64,000 bases of DNA from Lota lota (GCA_026745465.1 JACYXH010000363.1:505001-569000); one strand, 5' to 3'; shown: positions 1 through 12,700, numbered from the stretch's first letter. Notes: generated from the letters alone by a model not told the origin. Made by a program: numbers and translations.

Positions 1-409
1 ATTAAAAAAATCTTGGACTCCTCACTGAACCCTCTAGAAAATATTATTCAATACTAAATATAACTATTATACTATATAATACAATATTACTTATGTACTA
101 AACAAGCTAAATCCAAGATTGGAAATGGACAAATATGAACTACAAGACAGCTTTATGTGAGATGTGCTTGTTTCTTTGATGCAAATTACTAAACCTGAAC
201 TATGTAACTTTTCTACTGCAGCTATTTACTCCAGAAACTAGAATATTTCTTAAGAATTAAATGCGGCCATCTTTGGATGTCTATCCATCCAGGGACTTTT
301 GATCTCTCACAACTCAAGCCACTAGAGATTGCTAATGGGAAAACACATAATGCAGGTTAAAGAAATGGAGTACAAACCATGTGTGTGCCTCATTGTTTTC
401 TTCACACAG

Positions 410-471
410 GTACAGAAAAGAAGAAGCAGCAGCAAGATGCAACAAGCCAAGGCAACGACAATGATCGTTGA
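410..471 (+). CDS. possible 3'-terminal exon of an unidentified plus-strand gene
   Basis: A pyrimidine-rich tract ending in cacag at 409 is followed by a short open stretch. In one frame it reads TEKKKQQQDATSQGNDNDR and stops with TGA at 469-471. An ATTAAA at 691-696 could be its polyadenylation signal. The lysine/glutamine-rich tail has no family signature I recognise, the upstream exons would lie outside the window, and the frame is a guess. It would be convergent with the TNFRSF9-like genes on the minus strand. Confidence 0.28.
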
Positions 472-1015
472 ATCCTCCTTAAACAGTACTCCTGTATATG
501 GTTAGAGAAATGTGATCACTGTCACATTATTTAGCATGTGTACATCAGTGGTGTCTCTTAATGGAAATTGTAAAAAAGCCCTGCTAGCATACCATGTAGA
601 GAACATCTTGAGTTGTGGGTTTTGTTTCCTGGAAAGACTGCAAAGAGGCCGTTGTCACTGCACCTGTTTATTTCACGAATTGAACATGACATTAAAGCCA
701 CAGAAAAACATTTAAGCATAGTACAAGTGGTGTTTAATTTCCCCAAATTAAGAAAAACAATACTGACTCACTGAGTTAGTGATTTGCAGATGCCGTCGTG
801 TGTGTCTGAGTATGTCTTATCAGGACATGGTTCACATTTGTATGAAAACACTCTATTTCCTGAATTAGGGGAAATTGACACTTGTGAATCATGGCATCCG
901 TTTTGAATATTATTTGTTATTGGAATAATTCAGCTTTAATTCACTTGAATTGCATTTTTTATGTTTGCGAATTCCCATTTTAGAACATTAACTAAGTAGG
1001 ACTACATATGTAATG

Positions 1016-1882
1016 TCAATGTGACTTTGTGGTATTAGTTTTTATAATGGTGAAAAAAGAGTGGCATCTCTTGCCTTCACGCTGAAGTTTCTCCCCAAGA
1101 AGACAGGTTTTCTTCACTTCACACTTGGAACAGTGTTCGTCGGAACACATGTAGCCGTCAGAACAGGAACACTTTGTATTTGTGGTGGCTGTACATTGTT
1201 CCACTGTGTCTGCAGACAAGCAAGCAAAAGGTTATGAATCAACCATGACTTTGAATCATAGTTGGTTTACAATGGTTAATCATATTAAAATCATATCATG
1301 TGCAAACATACCAATACATATAATAAACTAGAAAACTATTTTGACCTATGGGAACAGCAAAACACCTCCCATAACGCTTACTTGAAAATCCTTTAAATTT
1401 CAATCAGAGCATAAATGTTATGTCTTACTGTTCGAACACGTAAGGCAGGGTGTACATTGATCGTTAGGGTTGGTGGTGTCCTGGTAAGTTCCTGGCTTAC
1501 ATGGATGGCATTGGGTGATCAGGTTTTTAGAACACTCCACCTTGACATATTCACCTTCGAAACAAGAGATACCATTTTTGCATTCTTCAATGTGAATAAC
1601 CATTTGGAGGGAAACAAAACAAACCATGGAAATATCGACTAAAACATGAAATAATTTATAATGTAACAGTGATGCGTTACTTACAGTTTAGATTAAAACA
1701 GGTTTGTAATTTCACCACTTGAAAATGTTTGTATAAATACAATGGGTTTTACCTTTAGCACAGGGGTTACAGCAGCTGCCTTCTACATTCTGAAACTTCA
1801 GCCCCTCGCAGTGCAAATCACAATTTACAGTCCAAGCATTAAGAAAACATAGAAGTCCGAAGCACTTAATTAAAGAGTTCAT
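1016..1882 (-). CDS. TNFRSF9 (4-1BB)-like receptor, short form without transmembrane segment
   Basis: TNF receptor superfamily cysteine-rich protein. Three exons on the minus strand: 1882-1753, 1584-1429 and 1209-1016, joined in phase 1, 159 residues in total. Exon 1 encodes a hydrophobic signal peptide starting MNSLIKCFGLLCFLNAW, then CRD cysteines. Exon 2 holds a CRD with HPCKPGTYQD and CTPCLTC. Exon 3 reads QCTATTNTKCSCSDGYMC then CSKCE and GKRC, which follows the cysteine pattern of human 4-1BB. The frame then stops at 1016-1018 with no transmembrane or cytoplasmic part, and I see no further CRD exon before 500. An internal gtgaag within exon 3, also in phase 1, could be a donor to exons I cannot find. 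Either this is a secreted receptor or a decayed tandem copy of the gene at 2950-4592. Assignment to the TNFRSF9 group rests on the cysteine spacing and on the neighbourhood. Confidence 0.68.
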
Positions 1883-2564
1883 TTTAAGAGAGCAAATTAA
1901 ACATGAGCACGCAGATGGTCGATTCGTTCTGTTACCAAGCCAGGTTTATAACCGCCCATGACGCAGATACCTACGGTAAACCTGTGTGATCTGAAAGCCC
2001 ACGGATGTTTTCTGTGGTCACTTAAGGTGCACATGCTCAGGGTGCAGACTGAAATCACACTCCTCACATATCAAATCGTGCGGTTTAGCCCACCATGCAT
2101 GGGAGTCAACCAATAAATTTCTTTCACTTGACCGTGTTCCTGAATTTTTTAGGATAAGGCCCAATCGTATGTTTGTTGTCTTTAAATAGTAGGCCCATAC
2201 AGGAGACAGGGAGTGTAATTGCTTATAACTTAACCACAGCTAACCTGACCAAAGGCTAACACCTTTGCTTTAGATTGTGGTTGGTGAGATACTTGTTCCA
2301 CTTGAAGGGAAATTCTCATGTTTTTTACATAGGCCTATGTCTAGTAAATACCTAACCTTTACAGAAACAGGAAGAGCACAGAGGTTACTAGTTATTTGTT
2401 ATGATACGCAACACTTAGTTAATTAGGTCTACTTATATTAATGGTCTATAAATAATAAAACTAAATGGAAATCCTATACCAATTTTTATGAACCAGAGAC
2501 AGCACATCATTCTCAATATGCACAGGCATTTTAATATACAATTTCTCATAAATAAAGTTGTTGT

Positions 2565-2990
2565 ATGGACAGATAACAGATGTTTGTATGAAATAATCGA
2601 AATATGAATAAATCTCAGCTAAACCTAGACGTTTACAAAATGTTCACTGACAGCCCAAAATCACCCGTGATGTAGCCTTGACATTGTATAGATGGATATA
2701 AGATGTCCATATGAAGTCATAGAAATATGTCTAACTGAAGGCTAGGCTAAGCCTAGAAGTTTGTTTAACTTTCACTGATATTACAAAATTAGCTGTGATT
2801 TAGCCTGGATGTCATATAGGCGGTTGATAGACGTTTGTTGCTAGTCGTTGAAGAGATGGCTATAGGCTAAGCCTAGACGTTTGAAAAGATTTCACTGATA
2901 GCCCAGTATTACCGAGATTTAGCCTAGGGTTTGGGCTACGTATAGAAGTCTATAAGATGTCTATTACATGCAATTTTGCTTGCTGGGTTT
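2565..2990. repeat. degenerate tandem repeat, unit about 120-128 bp
   Basis: The anchor cctag(a/c)gttt recurs at about 2624, 2752 and 2872. It is followed each time by ttcactgata-like and gatttagcct-like segments. A partial earlier copy starts near 2565 (agatgtttgtatgaa compared with agatgtccatatgaa). The last copy runs into the terminal coding exon of the TNFRSF9-like gene at 2950-4592, whose stop codon lies inside the repeat unit. Confidence 0.7.
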
Positions 2991-4592
2991 CTTTGATGGG
3001 CCTTTTATACTCTGGGCCCTCTTTAGCTGGGAACAAAAAAAGGAGAATAAAACAGGATTAATAAATTGTGTTGATAGGCCTGTTCTTTCCCATAACATTA
3101 AAATAGACACATGATACATAGAGTGTACATCATTTTTGCCACTGGGTATTAATCATGCTTGGCACAAAGCATACCTTTGCATCTAATTGCCACAGCAGTC
3201 AGTAGAAGAAGTCCAACAATGACTCCAACAATGACTCCCACAATGACTGTGGAGAAGGAAGAAAAACAGCCTTGATGACATCATCGCTGAAGAGTGTACA
3301 CGGGGCTTCTAGAATACCCAACAGGGAACGATCAAGTTAAATTCACACCATGGTATCTGCTATTGTTGACTTCAGCCGGTGTGTGATTGGCAGTAGTCTT
3401 CTGATGAGGTAACACTGTGGCTGTGCTGATTTCTGGAGTCAGGGACATATGGCGTGTATTCAAGGAGGTGGTCTCTGTCTTCAACCCAGGGGTCATTGTG
3501 ACAGTAGGCAAAAGGTCAAGGGGCACATGGCAGACCGCATCCGATGTCTTGCTGCCATTTAACCTGACACTGTTTTCTTTACATCTGTCGGATGGAGAGG
3601 GGTCATAGCATTGTCTTGGTCAAGACATATTTGGAGAAACACCACTTATTGTGGTTAGTCGCTGTATATTAAACATCAAAAAGATTTATAAAAAACAGCC
3701 GTTGATGTAGGCTAGTTACATACTTTGTCCATGCCCTACAAGGTGAATCAATGCTGGAGGAGAAAAACCCTTCTTCACATTCTAGACACTCTGGAAGTAA
3801 GAAGTAATACATTGATTATATTGATATATTTGACTTTATCCAAGTGTGATCGACATATAAGTATCATCGCTATGTGCGTTACCGTCCATCTTTTTCCCGA
3901 AACCAATGTCACATTTGCAAGTGGAAGAGTCATCTTCCCTGGGAAGGAACCCTTTACGGCAGTGGCATACGGTGTTTGTAGTGATGGTGCATGGGGTCTT
4001 TTCTTCACTCGCTGATCCAAGAACACAGAAAACAATTGACTATTCTATAACAACAACCGTATCTGCATGAGAATAATTAGTCGTTATGCAACATTGAAAG
4101 TAATCAAAGTTATTAGTCTACGCATCTTTAAATGTAACTTTATGAGTGGTTAGGTATTTTATGAAATATCACCAAACAACACCTAAAATCAAAATGCTTG
4201 ATGTTCATTTTATTAGACGTACCTTGGGTACACTTTGTGCAAACCTGACATTGCATGGATTCATTTTCTGTAGGCTGATAATAACCTTCCCGGCATTGTT
4301 TACAACGTTCTTTACTGTGTACTACTCGTTGTCCTATAGAGCAATGAGAAACAGTACAGTAAATATATATTGATAAGGAAATATATACACATATATTTAT
4401 ATATAAATAAATAAAAATTACAACAGGAACAAGCTTTTATATAAGACTACTTTTTATGATGGCATAAATAAGAAGCACTTTACCTGCTTTGCAAGTCAAA
4501 GAGGCATCCAAAACATTTATAAGTCCGTGAAAGTATATAGTCCATATGAGTATCATCGGCAGCCTGCTTGTCCGCAGAACCAAAGTTGGCAT
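2950..4592 (-). CDS. tnfrsf9: TNFRSF9 (4-1BB/CD137)-like receptor, full length
   Basis: Type I TNF-receptor superfamily protein, probably a costimulatory receptor at the cell surface. Seven exons: 4592-4484, 4333-4223, 4011-3883, 3790-3724, 3584-3349, 3246-3175 and 3026-2950, all phases consistent, 266 residues. Exon 1 is a signal peptide. Exons 2-4 encode cysteine-rich domains (CKQCREGYYQPTENESMQC; TITTNTVCHCRKGF; CLECEEGFFSSS then CRAWTKC). Exon 5 continues into a Thr/Ser/Pro-rich stalk. Exon 6 is the transmembrane helix, about residues 218-238 (VGVIVGLLLLTAVAI). Exon 7 is a short tail ending HVIDIL. CRAWTKC matches the CRPWTNC of human 4-1BB. The gene is a tandem neighbour of the shorter copy at 1016-1882. 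The symbol is inferred from CRD pattern and human 1p36 synteny; another small TNFRSF member is possible. The tail has no clear TRAF-binding acidic run. Confidence 0.75.
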
Positions 4593-6715
4593 CTTAGCGT
4601 TGATACGTAGACCTGGAGTATAGCAGAGGCCACCTGTGCAATGTGCAGCTGAAGATGAAAGAAGACCAGAGATGGAATCCGTTCATCTAGCTTATGAGAC
4701 ATGACGTAGCTCTGCTTTCCTCATTATTTCCATTTTCTCTCTAGTTTATTGGTCACAGGGATTGATTAGTCATGCCAACAGTAAGAAACATGGGTTTTTT
4801 GTTGATTGTGGCTGGTATTTTCCTGTAACTTGTTTTTCTTTTTTAACTGATTATATTGTGCAAAGATTTGGATGTCTTTTTTTAAACATCCTCAAAAGTG
4901 GAAAAGCTCCCAGAGATGGGGATGGCCTGCTTCACTTCTTGATCTGTGAAATAAGAAAGTGTGGTGGCCTTGAACCCGGGACATTATGGGTTGGCTGAAT
5001 GAGGACTAGTACTAAAGAGCCTACCTCACACAGTTGTACACAAAGGTAACGTGGATCACACCCCATTTGTACTAAAGTAGAGCCCCTTCTCACATACAAC
5101 ACAAGCATTATATTATTATTGTTTATATATGACAACATATCACAAACACTATGTTATGGTGGCAAGTCAGTGAGCACACTTGTATTGTAAAGGGTTTAAA
5201 TAGAGCATTTGGAGTGCTCATTGCCAACTGAATGTAACTTTGATACAATAATACAAAAGTATATAGCCTATTGATACTCAAACATCAATAGTGTAAGGTT
5301 TTGGAGGAAGAAGGTGTGTAGCACACCACACACACCTTTATTGTTCAATTCAAAGTAAGATTGTAACCATCCCAGTGTTCTTGCTACTCAAATGTTAAAT
5401 TGTGACGTTGCTTGTTGTTTCCTTTCTGGGAAACTGTCCCCAGACGCTCTCCTTACCAGCAATGTTGCAGGATGGGGCTTTGCACGCTAATTCTAACATC
5501 TTACTTTAACTCTGGTGTGTCATGTGTGAACAAACATGATCTGAACTGCATTTTTTTGTGTTAATTCTGACACTTTTAACTAAACATTGATTTTTATAAA
5601 TAGTTAATTCCATTGAATGTTGAATTAATTGATGAATGTAATGCCTTAATGTATAACATTTAGCTTTACAACTTAGCTGTTATTGTCAAGCAGTGGAATA
5701 TTTGATTAGCAGCAGAACAAGATGTGGTTTCTATTCGGAAATTACTCAGTTGTGTTCGTTTGATATCTTTTCTTTTTTTGCTTCAAATGAGGCAGGGGTG
5801 AAATCCGCAGTGCCGTGGATTTGCAAGCTCCAACCACGCAGGGGGTAGGTTGCACACCAATTATCCACAAAGACCTGAATATTTTGCTTCTAGAATCATT
5901 ATATTTCCAAGCCAAATAACTTAATCAAAACACCTCAAAAATAGTCAAAGTCAAGTCAGTGTTTTTATACGCACCGTATAACACAGGGACATTCTGAACA
6001 GTGAAATTCCTTGTGACGTGGAAAGCAACAAATAAGTAAAGGCATTAGCAAGAAGATATGAAAATATGAGGCAAAACTATCAAATATATGGCAAGAGGCT
6101 AGTTAGAAATGGGACAATGGGAGTAGCGTGAGGGGATATAAGGCACGTAAAATAAGCTAATAAAAAATATGCTTAAAGAAGATACGTAGATATCTATCTA
6201 TCTATCATTGATATCTAGATAGATATTTAGTCAATCTAACCCTTTTGGTTTGTATTTGACAGCGGAACTAATAATTATTCAAATAGATGGCTATAAGAAT
6301 AATAATCAAATTACACATTTGTGCTAAACCGAAATTAATATATGCAATATAAATGAACTAAATAAACCCCCTGTGAGTACATTTGAAGATAAACGCTTTG
6401 GTTTCTCGCGAGAATTCACGACAGTCCAGTCATAATTTGACGTGTCGAAAACGCGATGCAAAATACGGCACACTGTGATTGGTGTTTTGTTGATAAACGA
6501 AAAACTGCCTTAAAACCGAGTGGCTGAAGCGTTCGGTGTTGTGGCTGAAGTTCTCTTTAAAAACGTTTAATTGACATAAATTATAATCACTGGGTTAACC
6601 TCGAACACACGGCACATTAGCGTGTATTATTCACTGGAAGAAGAAAGTCCACAAAGTAAAGTGGTGTTCTAGTACAGCGGCTCCGTGCATCACCTGATCC
6701 AGCCCCAGAACAGCG
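4593..6715. other. intergenic region between tnfrsf9-like and ddi2
   Basis: There is no convincing gene here. It is AT-rich, with short ATCT repeats near 6190-6230. A minus-strand segment around 4960-4975 resembles a pol III B box (ggttcaaggcc) and may be an eroded tRNA-derived SINE, but I see no good A box. The ddi2 promoter occupies the right end, with an ATTGG (CCAAT) box near 6478 and a TCTCGCGAGA palindrome at 6404-6413. Confidence 0.5.
6404..6413. promoter_or_regulatory. TCTCGCGAGA palindrome upstream of ddi2
   Basis: A perfect copy of the CGCG element TCTCGCGAGA lies about 300 bp before the ddi2 start codon. In vertebrates this element is bound by BANP in CpG-island promoters of housekeeping genes. 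The surrounding bases are otherwise AT-rich, so the palindrome stands out. Its role here is inferred from position. Confidence 0.55.
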
Positions 6716-9700
6716 ATGCTGATTACAGTGTTCTGCGCGCCGAGGGATCGCCCAGAAACAACTTTCTCCCTCGATGTTTCTCCAGAGCTTGAACTCAGAG
6801 ACTTTGTAGCGCTGTGTGAACTAGAATCGGGCATCCCAGCTGGAGAGATCCAGGTACGGCTTGAGTAGATGGTAGCTCACCATAGCAGGAGAGCTAAGCT
6901 AGCTCGCTAGCATGATTCGCACTTTTGCTTTCTGACACTTCAGATAGCAGGTAGCAGGTTGCTTCACTTACTGGGCTAAAAAAAAGAGCGTCGTTTAGAA
7001 TATTCTGCTCAATGTCCACGGTTGCGGTTCGATTTTGGTGTGCGTTCAACTTTAACCACGTCATGTTAAGGCACATGAGCATGGCTAATGTATATAACGT
7101 TAATCTGAAGAGAGAACCAGGTATGAATGAAGGACCTACGGCGTAGCTGTTGCTGAGATGCTGTTTTTGCAGTTGGGTGTATGCTGTGATGTGACATGAG
7201 CTAGAGCAGTGTTTTTCAACCCATTTTGAGCCACTGCACATTTTTTTCATAAAAAAACACCACCAACAATTCTTTGTACAAAATGACACATTGTAGCCTA
7301 ATACAGTATATATAATGACAATTTAGTCTCTCCATTTGTTTAAACTCACTCAGTGTGACACCTGGGCCTGTTTAGATTAAGTCTCTGTTTTTAGTTTTTA
7401 TAGCAGTCATGCTTCAAAAACTCAGCTCACATAGATATGTTGTGGAAAATGGAAGCAATATCGAAATAGCTCTGTTTGCCAGAATGGGGAACTCCTTGGC
7501 AGCAGCCAACCCAAAAAAATCAGCAAAGCTTAGGTTTAAATCACAGTCTTGTCTCTGTTCAGTTAGCTCCTCCTGCTCCTGCAAAATCATGTCCTTTCCA
7601 AAAACTGCTCCTGAATTATATGGATCCCTAATCCAGTCAAGGCATTCAGTAAAGGTTGAGGGGAAATAAAATGTCGACTTCTCCTCAAGAGTTTTCAAAT
7701 GCTTACCAATTATCTCACACAGTGCAGCAGTGTTGACACCTCCTTGCCATTTCTGGGTGAGTGGGAACATGTAAATGTTGGCACTTTCCAGATGTTGTTG
7801 CCAGAGGTGCACCTTTGAACGGAATCCATTTATTGTATCAGTGCTTGTGAGGAAGTTTTCATTTCGGCCTTGCATTCGTGTGTTCAGTTCATTCAGATGC
7901 TGAAATATATCTGCCATGTATGCCAGCTTTGCACACCACTCATTACTCGCAAGCAGCTTTGCGTCATCGCACCTCTCATCAGTCAAAAACACTTTCAGTT
8001 CCTCCAGCAGCTCATACACACGGGCCAGCACTTTGCCGCGCGACAACCATCGGACCTCTGTATGGAGCAATAAGGCTTTATGCTGCGCTCCCATTTCCTC
8101 GCATAAAGATGCAAATATGTGGCTTTTCAGAGGTCTTGTCTTTACAAAGTTGACCATGCGCACGACATGATGCAACACAGAAGCTAGGTATGCTGGTAAA
8201 GTCTTGGCAACGAGCACCTTGCGGTGCAAAAAACCGTGTGTAACAATTACGTCTGGGTTTTTCCCTTTCACTCTGCTAACGAAGCCTTTGATGTGCCCGA
8301 CCATGGCTGCTGCTCCATCAGTGCAGACTCTTGTGCAGTTTTCCCGCTGAAGTCCTCCTTGTTCAAGATATTCTAATGTGACCCGAAAAATTTCCTCGTA
8401 GTTTATTCTGGCAATGCCTTGCAAAATAGGAGGTTTTCTCTGATGGCGTCTCCATCCAAAAAACACACAGTTGAGCATGTCCACTAATGTCCGTAGACTC
8501 ATCAAGTTGCAATGCAAATTTCCCACTGATGCGTATCTTATCCAAAACAACACTTTCGATGTCTGCAGACATGTCACCAATACGTCTGGCAATTGTTATC
8601 TGAGAGAGGACTTTGGCTACTTCTTTAACCGCGTCAGGGCCGAGCATCTCGTTCACAATGGCTTTGCAGGCAGGTAGTTAATCTCTCTGTTACAGTGTGT
8701 GGCTTTTTTGATTTTTTTGAGTTCAGCTACTAAGTAGCTAGCTTTGAGAGCTCTCTCAGACACCTTTGTGGTTTTTCTCATTAAAGTTACCTGTTTCTCA
8801 GTGTGTTCACGCAGGCGAACAAAATAGTCTGTGTTCTTGTTATGAAGTGGCGGGTGTTTTGTTTGGAGATGACGTTTAAGCTTGCTTGGGACCATGGCAC
8901 TGGTGGATAGCTTTTCCCCACACACCAAGCATAATGGAGCCGGTGCGGTCGATCCCCGGTGAAAGTAAATCCAAACGAATGTGGCTGTATTGCCTCGAGC
9001 TCACCGTTTTTGCTTTCTTTTGACCACCACTCATACTAGGCTCTTCATCTGGGTTCGAATTTTGTCCAGGGCCCAGTTCGGAGTCTGCATTTTTCCTTTT
9101 CAAATATTTATCCATCGCTGTTGTAGCCTACGTCTTGTCACCGCTACCTCTCGCACGCATCACTAATTATATAGTTTTTTAAATTAAAAAGGTAATTATT
9201 GTGCTACCTACTGCCACCCACTGACATGGAAAAGTATTTAATTACTCTGCCAGTCACTACATGGCAGGCACATACGCTCAACAATGGCAAATTATTTGCA
9301 GTAACTAAATAATATTTTTTGGACCAATTAAGTGAAATTGGATAATTTCTCGCGGCACGGTAGTTGAAAATCACTGAGCTAGAGAACAAATATATAAGCT
9401 AGCTGTGAGATAAAGTTAGCATTCGCTGTTTAGTATTAAGACAAAAAGGATACAATGATAGCCAGAACAACGATGTGATGTTCCTTTAAAAATACTAACC
9501 ATGACTGCTGTGCTTATGTTTGTAACCCAAACACACAGATCCTGTACACAGAACAACCTCTTGTAGACTTAACTCGCGATTTGGGCAACTATGGTGTGAA
9601 GGATGGAGATGTGGTTGTGCTCAGACAAGCAGAAAGGAGACCACCACCAACACAACCAGCTTTCCCAGGTAAGATAGATTTGTTGTAAATTAACCTGGCA

Positions 9701-12700
9701 ATGCGACTGTTACTATATACCTGTGCATGTTGTGCATTTATTAAGCGTACCATTTGATCAACATAAAAGGTACACCCTTCCCTTAAAGTACGAAACTGCA
9801 TTAACATTGAAGTGCTAGTTGTTTAACCACTTAACCCCCCTCCCCCTCACCGTCTCCCTAGGTCTGCCCCATATCGACTTTCGTTCCATCACAGTCCCGG
9901 GCACCTCCTCTTCGGGCGGCCAGCGTGCTGCGCCAAGGCAGCAGCAGCATCAACCATCCCCGCAGCAGCCGACCCCACCACCGGCCCAGCTTCCAGCCTC
10001 GCTGCTGCCTACTCCACAGCCATCCACGCCATCGGCCTCACGCGCCTCGGGCTCTGGCTCCTCTCTGCCGGGGCTGGATGACCCTGCCCTGCTCCAGCAG
10101 ATGCTGTTGTCCAACCCACATGAGCTGTCGCTGCTAAAGGAGCGAAACCCGCCCCTGGCCGAGGCACTGCTGAGTGGGGACCTGGGTGAGTGAAGCTGAT
10201 ACTCTCCTGAGACATGTTCATGTGTTGGCGGTTGCGTGATTGTTTCTTTATTTTTCTTATTAAGTATTAATGGCTGTACATTCTGTGTTGGACAGCACTT
10301 GGTTATTCTATAGATATTCTCCTCACGTCACTATAAATGACCAGAAACAAGGATGTTAAATAGAGTTGTCCTTTGTTTTTCTGAGTTGTTTCACTAAAGT
10401 GAAACAAGGAAGTAAGTTAGAGAGTTGTCCTGTGTTTCTGCAGAGGGTTTAACTAAAGTGAAACAAAAACTTTAAAGGGCCCCTAGTTTACCACCAGGCA
10501 TGCGTTTGATGAGCCGTTTTAAAATCGGCCCTTCCCTGTGACCAGAGTGGGAGTGTCCACCTAGATTCATGATGGATAGATAAGCCTACCAGCTGCTACG
10601 GTCGACTGGGCAGGCTGGTAGACTGATCTGTCTACCGAGTGAACCAAGGACCTTAAATAAAGAGTCGTCTTGAGTGTTTCTATAGAGCGTGTCACTAAAG
10701 TGAAACAAGGATATTAAATAAAGAGATGTCCTGTGTTTCTGTGTTGTTTCACTAAAGTGAAACAAGGACATTAAATAAAGAGATGTCCTGTGTGCAGAGC
10801 GTTTCACTTAAGTGAAACAAGGATATTAAATAAAGAGATGTCCTGTGTTTCTGTGTTGTTTCACTAAAGTGAAACAAGGACATTAAATAAAGAGATGTCC
10901 TGTGTGCAGAGCGTTTCACTAAAGTGAAACAAGGACATTAAATAAAGAGTTGTCCTGTATGTTTCCGCAGAGCGTTTCACTAAAGTGAAACAAGGTCGTT
11001 AAATGAAGAGTTGTCCTGTGTGTTTCCGCAGAGCGTTTCACTAAAGTGCTGGTGGAGCAGCAGCAGGACCGAGCCCGGAGAGAGCAGGAGCGCATCAGAC
11101 TCCTGACTGCGGACCCCTTCGACCTGGAGGCTCAGGCCAAGATAGAAGAGGACATCAGGTATATGTCGCATGGTTTTAGAAGCTTACTAGATTATACATT
11201 TGAGGGATTTGTGAGGCTGAAAACATACTATCATACAAAAGCATATAATTAAGGTTGGAATAGTAAAAGAAAGTGTGACTGCTGCACAACCTAGTTCGAT
11301 AGTGCTGAGCAGCCATAGGAATCATAATGAAACAAGGTTAGTCTTATACATTATATCTATCGCATCTCAAAGTGATTCCTAAATGTAGCTACCAGAGAGA
11401 TGGCTGTTCGGTTTGTTTGCAATCTTTTCTGTAGCATAACCATGTGTTAATGTACAGTAAAAGGCATACGGGGAAAGCAGTTGTGGCGAATTGGAATGAA
11501 ATGTCATTTTTGGCCAATCTAAGTTTGATGTTTTAACCAATTGATCTGTGTTTTCTAGGCAGCATAATGTGGAAGAAAATATGACCATTGCAATGGAGGA
11601 AGCCCCAGAAAGCTTTGGCCAGGTGGTTATGCTCTACATCAACTGTAGAGTCAACGGACACCCCGTGAAAGCCTTTGTCGACTCAGGTAACAACAGCTTA
11701 ATCCCCATCTCACCATGCAAAGCTACAGCTGCCTTCTGGCCATTCTGAGATGTATTGTATGTACAGTATACATGCACAACGTGTATAATAGAACCATCTG
11801 CAGAAATATAACCGTATTTCCGCAGGTTCTCTCTGCCTCTTATAGTGGAGGTAGTCTCTGCCTCTTATAATGGAGGTTATCTGCCTCTTGCAATGGAGGT
11901 CACCTCTGCCTCTTGCCCTGGTGCTTGTGGTTGCAGGAGCCCAGATGACCATCATGAGCCAGGCGTGTGCGGAGCGCTGCAACATAATGCGCCTGGTGGA
12001 CCGCCGCTGGGCTGGGATTGCCAAGGGTGTGGGCACCCAGAAGATCATTGGCCGAGTTCATCTGGGTGGGTGTCTTCTCCTTGAACTATTGAGCTCAGTT
12101 TTATTCAAGTGTGCATGCATATTAGTTCATGTTGGGACCAAACGTGCATTGTGCATCCATAGTCCAAGACCTTCCTACCAGTAACGACTCTTTTGAATTG
12201 AATTGCCCACTCGGAATGCAATTCGCAGAGCAGACCATTACTGGGATGTTTCCGTAAACACTTTGTGGTTGTTATAAACGTGAGGCTGGCAGTCATTTTG
12301 TCTCGTGGCAGACAAGCTGGCTGTCTAGGTGTCTGACAGTAATTGAGTTGCTCTGTGATTTAGATCTTTTCTCTAATGGAGGAAGAAGCTGGCCACACAT
12401 TACTTAATGAGTTGTAGAAGTTAGGGAGGGGGGGGCGGGGTTCTCCCCTGGATGACAAATTATCCGCACAGACCCGTGGTCCGACCCGTGGTTTCTCTGA
12501 TGCATCCTGATTCGGATTCTAGTCTTGTTTATTGGAGCTGACGCTCCTGTTGTGTTGAAATCCCTCAGCTATGGTGCAGATAGAAGGGATCTTCCTGCCG
12601 TGCTCCTTCTCCATCCTGGAGGACCAGCCCATGGACATGCTGCTGGGCCTGGACATGCTGAAGAGACATCAGGTCTGCGCTCTGCACCAGACGCGCCCAC

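Noticed and set aside
4946-5060. tRNA-like SINE on the minus strand with a ggttcaaggcc B box
   Set aside because: No acceptable A box or cloverleaf and no second copy in the window; kept only as a remark in the intergenic entry.
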